Positions 35,858 through 45,210 of a DNA stretch of 64,000 bases are shown here, piece by piece. Numbering within the stretch: position 1 is the stretch's first letter; each line of letters begins with the position of its first letter. The notes beneath the pieces were generated by a model. It saw nothing but the letters and a program-made list of their open reading frames with translations. It ran no database searches and was not told the origin of the DNA. This DNA is from Latescibacteria bacterium UBA6620 (GTDB lineage: Bacteria > Latescibacterota > UBA2968): NCBI GenBank assembly GCA_002433075.1, contig DJHM01000042.1, forward strand, positions 50,494-114,493. Direction: 5' to 3'. A program made the position numbers and the translations under genes.

Positions 35858-38800
35858 ATGCGCTGTCTTTGGGCGACGTTCTTGTTGGCCGGCCTGAGCA
35901 CGGGCCTGGATGCACAGATCGTTGGAGACCCCGTCACCACCCCCCTCTCGTCAGGACAGGGGACCCTCACCCTGAACTTCGAGACGACGGATCACGAGCT
36001 CATTCTCTACTCTCGGAACGTCTCTGAAGCCGACACCTCGCGGTCCTATGCTTACGAAGTCTTGGGAACCGCCGCGAGCAAGGTCATTCCTCTGGCTCGG
36101 CGCCCCCTCCCCCAACTCACACCCCACGATGAACTGTCTCTCCTGCTGAAGGCGGAGGAGCAGACATTCTCATCGATCCCGCTCCAGGACCGCGATCGCC
36201 TGCCCGCCTGGAAACAGTCCACTCCCGCGGTGGGCTCCACACGAAACTTCGCGTTCATCGCCCTCGGCGATGTCACGACGGATCGCTCGATCGTAGCCAC
36301 ACTCGTCGCCCTCAACGACAACGCCCTGGCCTATGTCGACAACGTACCGTCCGACTCGGTCAACACTGTCACGACGGCAGACGTTCAAGCCATCATCGAC
36401 GAGTTCAGCGCCTCCTCCCAGCCCCTCATCGACAGCACCTTCGGTGGCCCTTCCGATATCGACGGTGACGGAAAGATTCTGTTCCTGTTCTCGCCTGTCA
36501 TCGACGAAGTCGGGCAGTTCGGTGGATTCTTCAGATCGGGGTCATTGTTTGAAACGAACGTCGGCGGGGACGGCAACCTGGCGGATATGATTTATCTCAG
36601 CCCCAGCCGATCGGCGGAAACCTACGAATCGCTCGTTGCGCACGAGTACCAGCATCTCGTCAACTACAACCAGCACTTCTTCGTGAACGGCGGGGACGGG
36701 GAGGAATCCTGGTTGAACGAGGCACTCTCGCACTTCACCGAAGACCTGGTCGGGGGGCACGTCGACGGCGGAAACACCAGCCGACTAAAGAGCTTCCTTG
36801 ACGCCCCCGAGAATTTCCGACTGAACGGGGACGCCTTCGCAAGCTCGGGGATTCGCGGAGGCGCATACCTCAGCCTCCAGACGATGATGGACATCCACGG
36901 CGATGGCATTTTGAGTACGCTTCTCAACACCAGCCTGACCGGCGTGGAGAATGTCGAGAACGCCATCAACGACCCGTTCGAATCGCTGCTCGAAACCTTC
37001 TTCATCCGGAACTACCTCTCGGGATCGGGCCTGAATTCGGATGCCACCCTCGCCTACGGTAGCAGCGTCCTCACCGACCCCGTAACGGGGGGGCGTGTCA
37101 TCCCACCCGTGATGGACCGTCAGATTGCGCTCCCCGGAACGGCCGTGACAGGACTCATCCGACCCGCTGCCGCGGCCTATTTTCGGCTTACTGCGGAAGG
37201 CGGTGTGCAGAGTCTACAAATCAATGGGACCGCGGATGCCGATCTCGTCGCCGTCACGATTCCTGTCGATCGTGACTTCCAACCTCACAACGTGCTACCG
37301 ACCGACTATTTTCCCAACATCACCCTCGATGCGCCGCTGCGTGGCGACTTCACGACCGGCCAGAACGTCGTCGTCGAAGGTACCCTTGCGAACCCGGCTG
37401 ATGAGCTCGCCCTGTTCAGTTTCGAACCCATCGATGTCGGCCTAGACACGATCAAGTTCGAAGCGCCGGCCACCTCGGGCCGCTTCAAGGGAAACCTGCT
37501 CCTCGGTCACGATAAAGCCGGCGACTACGTGCTCAAGATCTTCTCGGGCCAGTCCGGCGAGTCTCTCCCTTTCGTCGGGCAACTGCCCAGGGTGGTCGTA
37601 CGAAAGGGCGACGGCCCCATCGATCTTCCGGTCGATTTCTTCCCGGGCATTGTGTTCGACACGACGGTACCCACCTCCGTTACGACAGGAGATACCGTCC
37701 GTCTTGCCGGCACGGTATCGGATCCGACCGTTCAGGTCGTGCTGATGACGCTTGTAGATGCAGCGGGCCAGTCGGTCGAGGTAGAGGCAGACGTCACGAA
37801 CGGCCGGTTCGAACTCATCCTCCTGCTTGCCCAGAATCAGACCGGGGCTTTTACGGCGCAGATCTTTATGGGGTTGTCCGGGCAGACGCTTCCGGTTGTC
37901 GGTCGCTTTCCGAGCTTCGCCGCTGTCGAGGGGGAGGGTGCTTTTTCTCTGCCCACCGACTTCTTCGACGGAATGAACCTCGACGCCGAGGTCCCAACTC
38001 AGATCACGGCAGGTGAGGACTTCAGTTTCGCGGGAACCGTGTCTGACCCGACCATCGAGGTCTTGTTGTTCATCCTGACCGATGCGCCCGGAAACGAGAT
38101 ACGCTTTCAGTTCAACGCGCGCAGCGGAGCCTTTCGCCAGGGCATCGTTTTCTTTCCGTCTCAGGCTGGTGAATACACCCTCAACGTCTTTGGGGGCCCC
38201 TCGGGGGGCAGTCTACCAGCGCGAGGATCGTTCTCCCCCGTCACCGTGCAATCGGCGGGGTCCGAGATCGTCGTGTTGCCGACCGATATCTTCGATGGCG
38301 TTCTGCTCGACGAACCTCTGCCCACGGATTTCTTCGACGACCAGATACGAACCATATCCGGCACCCTAACGGACACCGCGCCTACTCAACTGGTAATGCG
38401 TTTCGACTTCGCCGATGGCACCGCGGGTCCGTCGGTGAGCTCGGATGTCGCCAACGGCCGATTCTCGATCGAAACCCCGGCCGCATCCCTGGACCCGGGC
38501 GACTACACGATCGTCATCTTTGCAGGACAATCAGGGGGCTCGCTGCCGTTTGTCGCGCAGTTCGGGCCCATCTCCATCCTGAGCAGCCAGCCCAGAGTCA
38601 ACCTGTCCGCCGATCAGCTGACATTCAACCAGACCGAGACCGGGTCGTCGGACACCCTCGCGCTCACGCTCGACAACACAGGTAGCGAGAATTTGTTCAT
38701 CACCGAGGCTACGATCGAATCGGGCCCATTCTCGGTCTCTCCTTCGGCGGCCGAAATTGCAGCCGGGGCCACGGGGTCCCTGGACGTCACCTTCTCCCCC

Positions 38801-39397
38801 ACCGAGGGCGGGACGGTGACCGGCACGCTTCGCTTCGTCACGAACGACCCCACCCGCTCGACTGTGACCGTGACCCTGACGGGAACCGCGCCCGAGCCTC
38901 CCCCACCGGTCGCGATGCCCGTCCTCAATGTATCTTCCGTCGATTGGGGGACCGTAATCGTAGGGGCCACGTCCAGCCAGTCCGTCGTGCTCGAAAACGC
39001 GGGCATCATCGATGTGACCATCGACAGCGTCAGAGTCTCCGGTCCGTTTACCGTCACGCCCGTGACCGGCCTCGTCGAACCCGGGGGGTCCCTCACCTTC
39101 GACCTAGTGTTCGATGCACAAGAGGTCGGACCCGTCACAGGTACCCTCACGATCCACACCTCCGACCCACCCACCGCGCTGACCGTGTCCCTGGCTACCA
39201 CCGGGGCAGAACCGTGGGCGCGTTCCCCGGACATCAATGGAGACGGAAACGTGGATTTCTCGGACTTCCTGGAACTGGCGGGGGCCTTCGGGAAATCGGA
39301 AGGGCAGGAGGGATACCGGGCCGACGTCGATTTCAACGGCGATATGAGGATCGGGTTCTCCGACTTTCTCATTCTGGCTGGCCAGTTCGGCAAGTAA
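35858..39397 (+). CDS. Large secreted M30-like zinc metalloprotease with Ig-like repeats and C-terminal dockerin-like module
   Basis: An 1179-residue protein starting with a signal peptide (CLWATFLLAGLSTGLDA). The zinc motif HEYQH is at residues 262-266, with the third ligand in ESWLNEALSHFTED near 288, as in hyicolysin/M30 and related gluzincins. Four tandem repeats of about 108 residues follow (about 478-910), each opening with PTD(F/Y)F or PTDIF and ending in (F)xGxSGxSLP. Next come two ASPM-SPD2-Hydin/choice-of-anchor D domains (about 914-1110). The last 60 residues carry a dockerin-like pair of EF-hands (DINGDGNVDFSDFLELA and DVDFNGDMRIGFSDFLILA), probably an attachment or sorting signal. 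Confidence 0.85.
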   Translation: MRCLWATFLLAGLSTGLDAQIVGDPVTTPLSSGQGTLTLNFETTDHELILYSRNVSEADTSRSYAYEVLGTAASKVIPLARRPLPQLTPHDELSLLLKAEEQTFSSIPLQDRDRLPAWKQSTPAVGSTRNFAFIALGDVTTDRSIVATLVALNDNALAYVDNVPSDSVNTVTTADVQAIIDEFSASSQPLIDSTFGGPSDIDGDGKILFLFSPVIDEVGQFGGFFRSGSLFETNVGGDGNLADMIYLSPSRSAETYESLVAHEYQHLVNYNQHFFVNGGDGEESWLNEALSHFTEDLVGGHVDGGNTSRLKSFLDAPENFRLNGDAFASSGIRGGAYLSLQTMMDIHGDGILSTLLNTSLTGVENVENAINDPFESLLETFFIRNYLSGSGLNSDATLAYGSSVLTDPVTGGRVIPPVMDRQIALPGTAVTGLIRPAAAAYFRLTAEGGVQSLQINGTADADLVAVTIPVDRDFQPHNVLPTDYFPNITLDAPLRGDFTTGQNVVVEGTLANPADELALFSFEPIDVGLDTIKFEAPATSGRFKGNLLLGHDKAGDYVLKIFSGQSGESLPFVGQLPRVVVRKGDGPIDLPVDFFPGIVFDTTVPTSVTTGDTVRLAGTVSDPTVQVVLMTLVDAAGQSVEVEADVTNGRFELILLLAQNQTGAFTAQIFMGLSGQTLPVVGRFPSFAAVEGEGAFSLPTDFFDGMNLDAEVPTQITAGEDFSFAGTVSDPTIEVLLFILTDAPGNEIRFQFNARSGAFRQGIVFFPSQAGEYTLNVFGGPSGGSLPARGSFSPVTVQSAGSEIVVLPTDIFDGVLLDEPLPTDFFDDQIRTISGTLTDTAPTQLVMRFDFADGTAGPSVSSDVANGRFSIETPAASLDPGDYTIVIFAGQSGGSLPFVAQFGPISILSSQPRVNLSADQLTFNQTETGSSDTLALTLDNTGSENLFITEATIESGPFSVSPSAAEIAAGATGSLDVTFSPTEGGTVTGTLRFVTNDPTRSTVTVTLTGTAPEPPPPVAMPVLNVSSVDWGTVIVGATSSQSVVLENAGIIDVTIDSVRVSGPFTVTPVTGLVEPGGSLTFDLVFDAQEVGPVTGTLTIHTSDPPTALTVSLATTGAEPWARSPDINGDGNVDFSDFLELAGAFGKSEGQEGYRADVDFNGDMRIGFSDFLILAGQFGK

Positions 39398-39476
39398 CCC
39401 AGGCCGTCATTGCCGCACTTCGGCTTCGGGCGTATCTTCGTTTAACGTCGGGACAGCCTACATTCGGGGGAATGTG

Positions 39477-39824
39477 ATGCAGATGCCGTCACCAGGAGCG
39501 CAACAGACCGCGCTCGAAACACTGAAGAATCACGCCAGGAAATATCGTCGTCGGGGAATCAGCGAGTTCCGGGGCCACTTCAAAGCGAATATGCTCTTCG
39601 TCTATGTCGTGAAGAAAGCCAAGAGCGGGCTGGTCGGCAGGGTCTTCGGAATGAGCAACGTCAAAGGCGTCGGCCGGCTCGCACGGCTCGAGTATCTCGA
39701 CCCCGACAAGTGGAAACTCCTGATCTTCAAGTTTGACTCCAAGAAATACGGTCCGCATCCGACGTTCAAAGAACGTACGATCGAGAAATACGTCGATGCT
39801 GCGGCCGACAATTACATCCCGTAG
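39477..39824 (+). CDS. Small conserved-looking hypothetical protein
   Basis: A 115-residue basic protein with no family I recognise. It has a Lys/Arg-rich N-terminus (LKNHARKYRRRGISEFRGHF), a hydrophobic strand (MLFVYVVKKAK) and an LARLEYLDPDKWKLLIFKFD stretch suggesting a small alpha/beta domain. ATG 39477 follows a GGGGG stretch; GTG 39474 is an alternative. It is 13 bp upstream of the TIM-barrel gene and probably in one transcript with it. The coding frame looks real from its composition. Confidence 0.68.
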   Translation: MQMPSPGAQQTALETLKNHARKYRRRGISEFRGHFKANMLFVYVVKKAKSGLVGRVFGMSNVKGVGRLARLEYLDPDKWKLLIFKFDSKKYGPHPTFKERTIEKYVDAAADNYIP

Positions 39825-39836
39825 CGGGACCCCATC

Positions 39837-40646
39837 GTGAAGCTGAAATATTCCATCCGTGAAAATATGGCCCCCGGTTCGTCCCTGACCGAGAAGTTCG
39901 ACGCTCTCGCCGAACTCGGGTTTGACGGCATCGAGATCACGGGGTCGAGCAAGCGTGAATGCGCCGAAGAGATTCAGCGCGCATCCGAAAAATCGGGCAT
40001 CATCCCGAACGTTTTCTCGTCTCCCGAGCTGGCCCTTCTCGATGCTCGCGCCGATCGCAGAGCCGCCGCCATCGACTCCATCAAAGAGGTCCTGACCCTC
40101 TGCGGCGAACTCGGCGGAGTCGGTATCGTCTTCCCTCCTTTGATCGAGACAAAGATGCGGAACGGGTATCGGATCCCCGACCTGTCCCCTCTCGTCACGA
40201 CCGAGCAGCTCGAAAAGGATCTCCTTACCTCGATCCTCAAGGAAGAAATCGCCGCCCACGCGGAGAGATGCGGATGCAGTCTGATCGTCGAGCCCCTCAA
40301 CCGGTACGAACAGTGGTGGCCGTGCACGGTTCAGCACGGGGTCGACATCTGCGAGGCCGTCGGAAGTCCGGGCATTACGACGATGGCCGACCTCTTCCAT
40401 ATGAACATCGAGGACGCAGACCTAGGTGACGCGATCCGTACGGGAGGCAAGCACATCGCCAACGTCCACCTGGCGGACAGCAATCGCGTCCTCCCCGGCT
40501 ATGGCCATACGGACTTCGCTCCGGCTCTTCAGGCCCTGGCTGACATCGGATATGACAAGTACTGCGGCTTCGAGTGCCGCATCCCTGGATCGGATGCGGG
40601 TGACGAACTGAAGAAATCGATGGCCTACCTGAACGACCTCTGCTGA
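39837..40646 (+). CDS. Sugar phosphate isomerase/epimerase-like TIM-barrel protein
   Basis: A 269-residue xylose isomerase-like TIM barrel. Metal and substrate residues can be placed along the strands: LIVEPLNRYEQ (Glu), TTMADLFHMNIEDAD (Asp, His), NVHLADSNR (His) and CGFECRIPG (Glu). This is the D-psicose/tagatose 3-epimerase or hydroxypyruvate isomerase pattern. The start is the GTG at 39837. It is the second such enzyme in the window and quite different from the one at 7059. A hairpin terminator follows. Confidence 0.88.
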   Translation: MKLKYSIRENMAPGSSLTEKFDALAELGFDGIEITGSSKRECAEEIQRASEKSGIIPNVFSSPELALLDARADRRAAAIDSIKEVLTLCGELGGVGIVFPPLIETKMRNGYRIPDLSPLVTTEQLEKDLLTSILKEEIAAHAERCGCSLIVEPLNRYEQWWPCTVQHGVDICEAVGSPGITTMADLFHMNIEDADLGDAIRTGGKHIANVHLADSNRVLPGYGHTDFAPALQALADIGYDKYCGFECRIPGSDAGDELKKSMAYLNDLC

Positions 40647-40670
40647 ACCCCTCCGCGATCGAGCAGAAAA

Positions 40671-40700
40671 AAGCCCCGCCTGCGCGAGCAGACAGGGCTT
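40671..40700. terminator. Bidirectional hairpin terminator
   Basis: AAGCCC ... GGGCTT with an inner CTGC/GCAG stem is preceded by an A6 tract (minus-strand T tract). It separates the convergent TIM-barrel and MFS genes. Confidence 0.75.
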
Positions 40701-40722
40701 CGATCTTTCCGTCAGATGTCTC

Positions 40723-41985
40723 TCAATCTCCCGCAGAACGAACGGCTTGCAGATGCTCCTTCCTCCGCCAGGCTCCGCCCAGCAGTCCGGCCGAAACGAC
40801 CAGCCCCAACACGCTGACGGCCAGAATTCCCGCCTCGGCAAACACGACTCCGGTTCCCAGGCTGCCCACCCCAGCCGCAACCGCGATCACAGTCTCTCCT
40901 GCGCCCTGTGCACGACCCCTTTCATTCGAGGCCAGCGCGTCCGACAGGATCGTGGAACCAGCGATGAAACACAGGTTCCAACCCCACCCCAGCAGGAACA
41001 AAGCTAAAGCCAACAACGCCACACCGTGTGAAACGGGCGTCAGAATCGCTGACACCGCCAGAACCCCGGCGCCAAAACGCACCACGCGCACAGGTCCCAC
41101 ACGCGCTGACAACCGTCCCGTCAGACTCGACAGCCCGTACATTCCGAGGGTGTGGGCCATAATCACCCAGGAGATAGACCCCGTGCCGTGGGCGTGATGG
41201 CTCATATGCAGGGGCGTGATGACCATCAGGAGCATCATCACGAACTGACCGATCACCATCGCCGCCACGCCGAAGCGAGGCTCTCGACCGGAGAAGATCT
41301 CGCGTAGCGGCCGTCCTCCAACCTCTTTATCCCGGGGCGCGTCGAGCGACTTTCCCAGTGTGCCCGGATCGGGTCGAAGCAACAGTTCGGTCAGCAGGAA
41401 CGCCAACCCGGCGAACAGGGCGGCCAGGAAATACGGCCCTGCGTCGGGGTGCATCGCGAACCTTCCCGCAAGGGAGCCGGACGGCTCCACGAGCAGAGGT
41501 CCACCCACCGCGCCGACCGTTCCGGCCAGCACGATCGCCCCGATCGCCTGCGGTCGTCGATCGACGTCGTAGATTTCGGCTGCCACGAATCGCGCCTGTT
41601 CGATCATCCCCCGCCCCATCCCCATCAGCAGCGCGCCTGACGAAAACCCTACGAACGATCCCCAGTCGCTGACCGACCATACGCTGAGGGCGGCCCCAAA
41701 ACTCGTGAGCAGATATCCCAGGGACAGACCGGGTCGTCGACCGAGCCGATCCATCAGCCAACCCGCCGGATACGCGGAGACCGCCCGGCCCAGCATCATC
41801 AGCGTCGGCGGAACGCCCGCCGCGCTGTCTCGCTCACCCAGTCGAGCCGCGAGGATCGGCATCAGCGTGAAACACATAATCGTCGCCGCGCTGAAAAGGC
41901 TCTGCGACGCGAACAGGCAGGCCATCATCCGTTTCCGCACAGAGGGCTGGACTCGCTCCCTCTGCGTTGGGTACTCAAAATCCAC
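40723..41985 (-). CDS. MFS transporter
   Basis: A 420-residue protein with about 12 membrane segments and the major facilitator loop 2-3 motif (AGWLMDRLGRRPG, residues 74-86). A related loop in the second half reads LTGRLSARVGPV. The substrate is unknown. The GTG at 41985 overlaps the end of the dehydrogenase gene by 11 bp; an internal ATG at 41928 is the alternative start. It is the last gene of a minus-strand operon, so a sugar-acid or hydroxy-acid substrate is a reasonable guess. Confidence 0.88.
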   Translation of the reverse strand: MDFEYPTQRERVQPSVRKRMMACLFASQSLFSAATIMCFTLMPILAARLGERDSAAGVPPTLMMLGRAVSAYPAGWLMDRLGRRPGLSLGYLLTSFGAALSVWSVSDWGSFVGFSSGALLMGMGRGMIEQARFVAAEIYDVDRRPQAIGAIVLAGTVGAVGGPLLVEPSGSLAGRFAMHPDAGPYFLAALFAGLAFLLTELLLRPDPGTLGKSLDAPRDKEVGGRPLREIFSGREPRFGVAAMVIGQFVMMLLMVITPLHMSHHAHGTGSISWVIMAHTLGMYGLSSLTGRLSARVGPVRVVRFGAGVLAVSAILTPVSHGVALLALALFLLGWGWNLCFIAGSTILSDALASNERGRAQGAGETVIAVAAGVGSLGTGVVFAEAGILAVSVLGLVVSAGLLGGAWRRKEHLQAVRSAGD

Positions 41986-42937
41986 GAACTTTGTCTACCT
42001 GATTCCTCAGCGGAAGCTCGCCCCTGATGAAGCGTCCCAGGTTTTCCTCGAAGATTTGCGCGATGTACTGCCCTTCCAGCTGCGTACCTCCCGCCACGTG
42101 TGGAAGAATCAGCAAGTTCGACAGGTCCCACAGCTCGCTGTCCGAAGGCAGCGGCTCCGGCGTAAAGACATCGAGTGCGGCGGAGGCGATCGTGCCCTTC
42201 CTCAGTGCCTCGGCGAGCGCGTCCTGGGCGATGATCCCCCCTCGCGACACACCCACAAGCATCCCTGTCTTCTTCATCGCCGCGATTTGCGTGCTTCCAA
42301 TCATTCCATCCGTCTCGGCCGTCCAGGGAAGCGTCACGACGACATAGTCACTTTCGGCCATCAGATCATCCAATCTGGCGAGCGACCAGACCGATTCGAC
42401 ATCCTCCCCGCCGTCCGTCGTGAACGCGTCGACCGCGATCACGCGCATATCGAACGCCCGGGCGCGACGGGCGATGCCCTGGCCGATGGCGCCAATCCCC
42501 ACGATGCCCATCGTACTCCCCGTCAGCTCGATCATCGCGGACCTGATTTCCTGCGCTGCCCATTTGTGGTCCTGTTGTGCCGAAACCCCCGCCCGGATTC
42601 CCCGTGTGAAGGCCAGGATCATCGCCATCGCGCTCTCTGCCACGCAGGCGGCGTGGGTGCCCCGGGCGCTCGTCAGCAACACTTCGCTCTCCACCAGTTC
42701 GGGAATCTCGAGATAATAGTTCGTCCCCGAGCTGGGTGACTGGATCCACTTCAGCTTCCTGGCATCCAGAAAAGCTTCCCGTCCGATCCAGCCCACGAAG
42801 ACATCGGCATCGGCGATCGCCTCCTTCAACCGGTCGCGATCTGGCTCGAACACGAATTCCACGTCAGGATGCGATACGCCCGTTGGAGGCAGTACCCCCT
42901 CCAGTCCCATCGGATTCGCGCCGATCAGCACTTTCAT
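41975..42937 (-). CDS. D-2-hydroxyacid dehydrogenase
   Basis: A 320-residue NAD(P)-dependent dehydrogenase with the nucleotide-binding loop GIVGIGAIGQGIARRA (near residue 143) and the catalytic Arg (GVSRGGI), Glu (FTPEPLP) and His (LPHVAGG). It is related to the gene at the start of the window but clearly distinct. The ATG at 42937 has a GGAGG ribosome site and overlaps the aldo/keto reductase stop by 4 bp. The context suggests reduction of an oxoacid produced by the aldolase at the head of the operon. Confidence 0.93.
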   Translation of the reverse strand: MKVLIGANPMGLEGVLPPTGVSHPDVEFVFEPDRDRLKEAIADADVFVGWIGREAFLDARKLKWIQSPSSGTNYYLEIPELVESEVLLTSARGTHAACVAESAMAMILAFTRGIRAGVSAQQDHKWAAQEIRSAMIELTGSTMGIVGIGAIGQGIARRARAFDMRVIAVDAFTTDGGEDVESVWSLARLDDLMAESDYVVVTLPWTAETDGMIGSTQIAAMKKTGMLVGVSRGGIIAQDALAEALRKGTIASAALDVFTPEPLPSDSELWDLSNLLILPHVAGGTQLEGQYIAQIFEENLGRFIRGELPLRNQVDKVRGF

Positions 42938-43929
42938 TCCCCACCTCCGAACGAAGACTGCGTCTGTCTGATCCTGGCCAAAGCATCCTCAGGCAAAGGA
43001 CCCTTTTCCACGCTCCGCAGCGCGTGCGTCAGGTGCTCGTGGCTCGACAACCCCACGAGCGCCGTCGTCAGCCCGGTCGCATCCGCAGCATAACGGATTC
43101 CCGCTTCAATCAGATCCTCCACCACGCCCTCCTCCACGAGAAAATCGAAGTCGGCGGCTCGATCCACGTCCGCTGCAAAGTTCGAACTGGTGGCGATCGG
43201 TCCCACCGACTGAGACGCGTAGGGATGCCGGTCCACCCGGCGGCTCAGAGCGCCTGCCGCCAGGATCCGGACTCCCACGACCCCTACCCCACGCTCCACC
43301 GACTGCCCGATCAGGCGCTGGTTGTCCTGGAACGGAAACGCAGGCGGCGCGGTCTCGACGCCGGACGGATTCAGAAGGTTGAAACAGGCCTGAATCACGA
43401 AGGGCTCGGTCTTCTCGACCGCTTCGATCACCGCCCCTGGTTCACCCAGCCCGTTGATTCCCCAGTAACGAGCCTTCCCCTGATCCACCACTCGACGAAG
43501 CCCACGTGAGGCCGCCTCCACGTCACTCACGCTCAGCCGGGCGCTTTCGACATTTCGATCGTGGACGACTGAATTGTGCAGGTAGATCAGGTCCACCTGC
43601 TCTCTTCCGAGCCGCTCCAGACTCCCCTCCACGTGTTCGACAACCGCCTGTTCGATCCTGTCCATATCGGGTTCGACCAGCTGCGCCTTCGCCCCAACCA
43701 CCACATCGGGGGCCAGCTCCTTCAGCACCCATCCCAGGTGGGTTTCCGAAAGTCCGTCCCCATACGAGCGCGCCGTGTCGAAGTAGGTGATCCCGCCTTA
43801 GATCGCCGTCTCGACCGCTCTGGTCCTCTCCGTAGCGTCACCCTGAATCATCAGCCCGCCCACAGCCCCACACCCGAACCCGATTTCCGAAACTTCGATG
43901 TCCGTCCGTCCCAGTTTCCGGTATCTCAC
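42934..43929 (-). pseudogene. Aldo/keto reductase with in-frame ochre stop
   Basis: The frame from GTG 43929 encodes an aldo/keto reductase: RYRKLGRTDIEVSEIGFGCG, then the catalytic Asp and Tyr in YFDTARSYGDG, Lys in VVVGAKAQ and His in IYLHNS, for about 330 residues. A TAA at 43798-43800 interrupts it at codon 44 (AVETAI-stop-GGITYFD), where relatives usually have an acidic residue. A GAA-to-TAA change would be enough. The GTG start overlaps the TGA of the MFS gene upstream (GTGA), so this gene was built into the operon before it was damaged. Confidence 0.85.
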
Positions 43930-45140
43930 GCGCGCTCCTCCTTGCTCTGGGCCGCTTCCTCTTCTCTAGCCAACAGTCCTTCAGGGTCCACCCACTGGCT
44001 CATCACGAGGGACAGAGCGCTGATGGCCGCTCCACTGAAGAAGATCACCTCGTACCCGAATGCCTTCCACGCCAGCCCTCCCACGAAGGGCCCGATCACG
44101 GCCGCGACGTGATTCATCGTCACGCCCATTGACAGCGTCGGTCGAAGCTCCTCCGGCGGTGTAATCTTGTGAAGATAGGTTGTCATCGCGATCGGCCCGA
44201 AAAAGATCAGGTTGTCCAGGCAGAACAGGACGTAGAGTGTCGGCCGATCTTGAATGACAGCATAGCCCGTGAACACGAGGGTCAGACCGACATAACTGAG
44301 GCTCAACATCAATCGCTCGCCCAGGCGGTCCACCAGCTTGCCCACAGAGGGGGACGTCACCGTGATGAGGACCTGATTGATCAGTACCAGCACCATCGTC
44401 GTCTCGATCGGCATCCCGTGGACCTTGACCAGGGCAAAGATCGCGAAGGTAATGAACATCTGCCGCCGCACGCCCTGGAGGACGTTCAACGCATAGTAGA
44501 CCCAGTAGCGACGGCGAAACACGAAACTCTTCTGATCCGCTTGGGTTTCGGGCTTGGACGCAACCGAGATTGCCAGTCCGCCCAGGATCACGGCCGCCCC
44601 TGCAACGAGGAACAATCCCTCGTACTGGAGGAAGTGAAAGGTCAGGAGACAAACACCGATCATCGCCAGCGTGGACGCGCTGGACACACTCCGCAACTGA
44701 CCCAGCCACTTCCCTTTGTCACCCGGTGGAGAGTAGGCCAGCCCCAAGGCCTGTTGCATCGGCAACCAACTGTGAAAACCAAGGCTGCCGAAGACGGCGA
44801 ACACCCCCAGCTGGAACACGGTGTGGATTTCGGAGTAGGCGGCGATCGCCACGCCCATCACGACGAGTGAGGCAGCCGCGACGATCGGCGGAGACCACCG
44901 GATGATCAGGGCGATGAAGATGACGTTCAGGAAGCCCGGGAACTCACGAAGCGATTCGATCAGCCCCAGCTGGTGCGCCTCCACCCCCAATCGCTCGACG
45001 ATGAAATTGTTGAACAGCGTGTGCCGAACGCCGAAGTAAACGCCGAGCGAGAACATCCCCGCAGCAAGCAGTCGGAAGTCCCGATTCCATTCACGAATGG
45101 GATTCTGGAAAGCCAAAGCACCTCTTTCACTTGAATACAT
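43926..45140 (-). CDS. MFS transporter
   Basis: A 404-residue protein with 11-12 membrane segments. It lacks a classical loop 2-3 motif, but VGKLVDRLGERLMLSLSYVG in the second half is the equivalent. The formal ATG at 45140 touches a hairpin and lacks a ribosome site; a TTG at 45116 preceded by AGAGG is a good alternative. The C-terminus is charged (LLAREEEAAQSKEER). It lies between the aldolase and the aldo/keto reductase, with coupled translation downstream, and probably imports the operon's substrate. Confidence 0.87.
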   Translation of the reverse strand: MYSSERGALAFQNPIREWNRDFRLLAAGMFSLGVYFGVRHTLFNNFIVERLGVEAHQLGLIESLREFPGFLNVIFIALIIRWSPPIVAAASLVVMGVAIAAYSEIHTVFQLGVFAVFGSLGFHSWLPMQQALGLAYSPPGDKGKWLGQLRSVSSASTLAMIGVCLLTFHFLQYEGLFLVAGAAVILGGLAISVASKPETQADQKSFVFRRRYWVYYALNVLQGVRRQMFITFAIFALVKVHGMPIETTMVLVLINQVLITVTSPSVGKLVDRLGERLMLSLSYVGLTLVFTGYAVIQDRPTLYVLFCLDNLIFFGPIAMTTYLHKITPPEELRPTLSMGVTMNHVAAVIGPFVGGLAWKAFGYEVIFFSGAAISALSLVMSQWVDPEGLLAREEEAAQSKEERA

Positions 45141-45180
45141 ACGAAGAGAGGATCGCGCATTTGCACGATCCTCTTCTCGT
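45141..45180 (-). terminator. Hairpin between aldolase and MFS genes
   Basis: ACGAAGAGAGGATCG pairs almost perfectly with CGATCCTCTTCTCGT around a 10-nt loop. It sits just after the aldolase gene and directly abuts the MFS ATG. It may be a leaky terminator, an mRNA-processing site or an RBS-masking element. Confidence 0.55.
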
Positions 45181-45210
45181 CACGCCTGCGTCAAAGCGTC
45201 GCAGGACTGC

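Noticed and set aside
37293..38600. Possible tandem-repeat array or CRISPR
   Set aside because: The repeats are protein-level (108-residue Ig-like units inside the protease), not short DNA repeats with spacers. No CRISPR-type array was seen.
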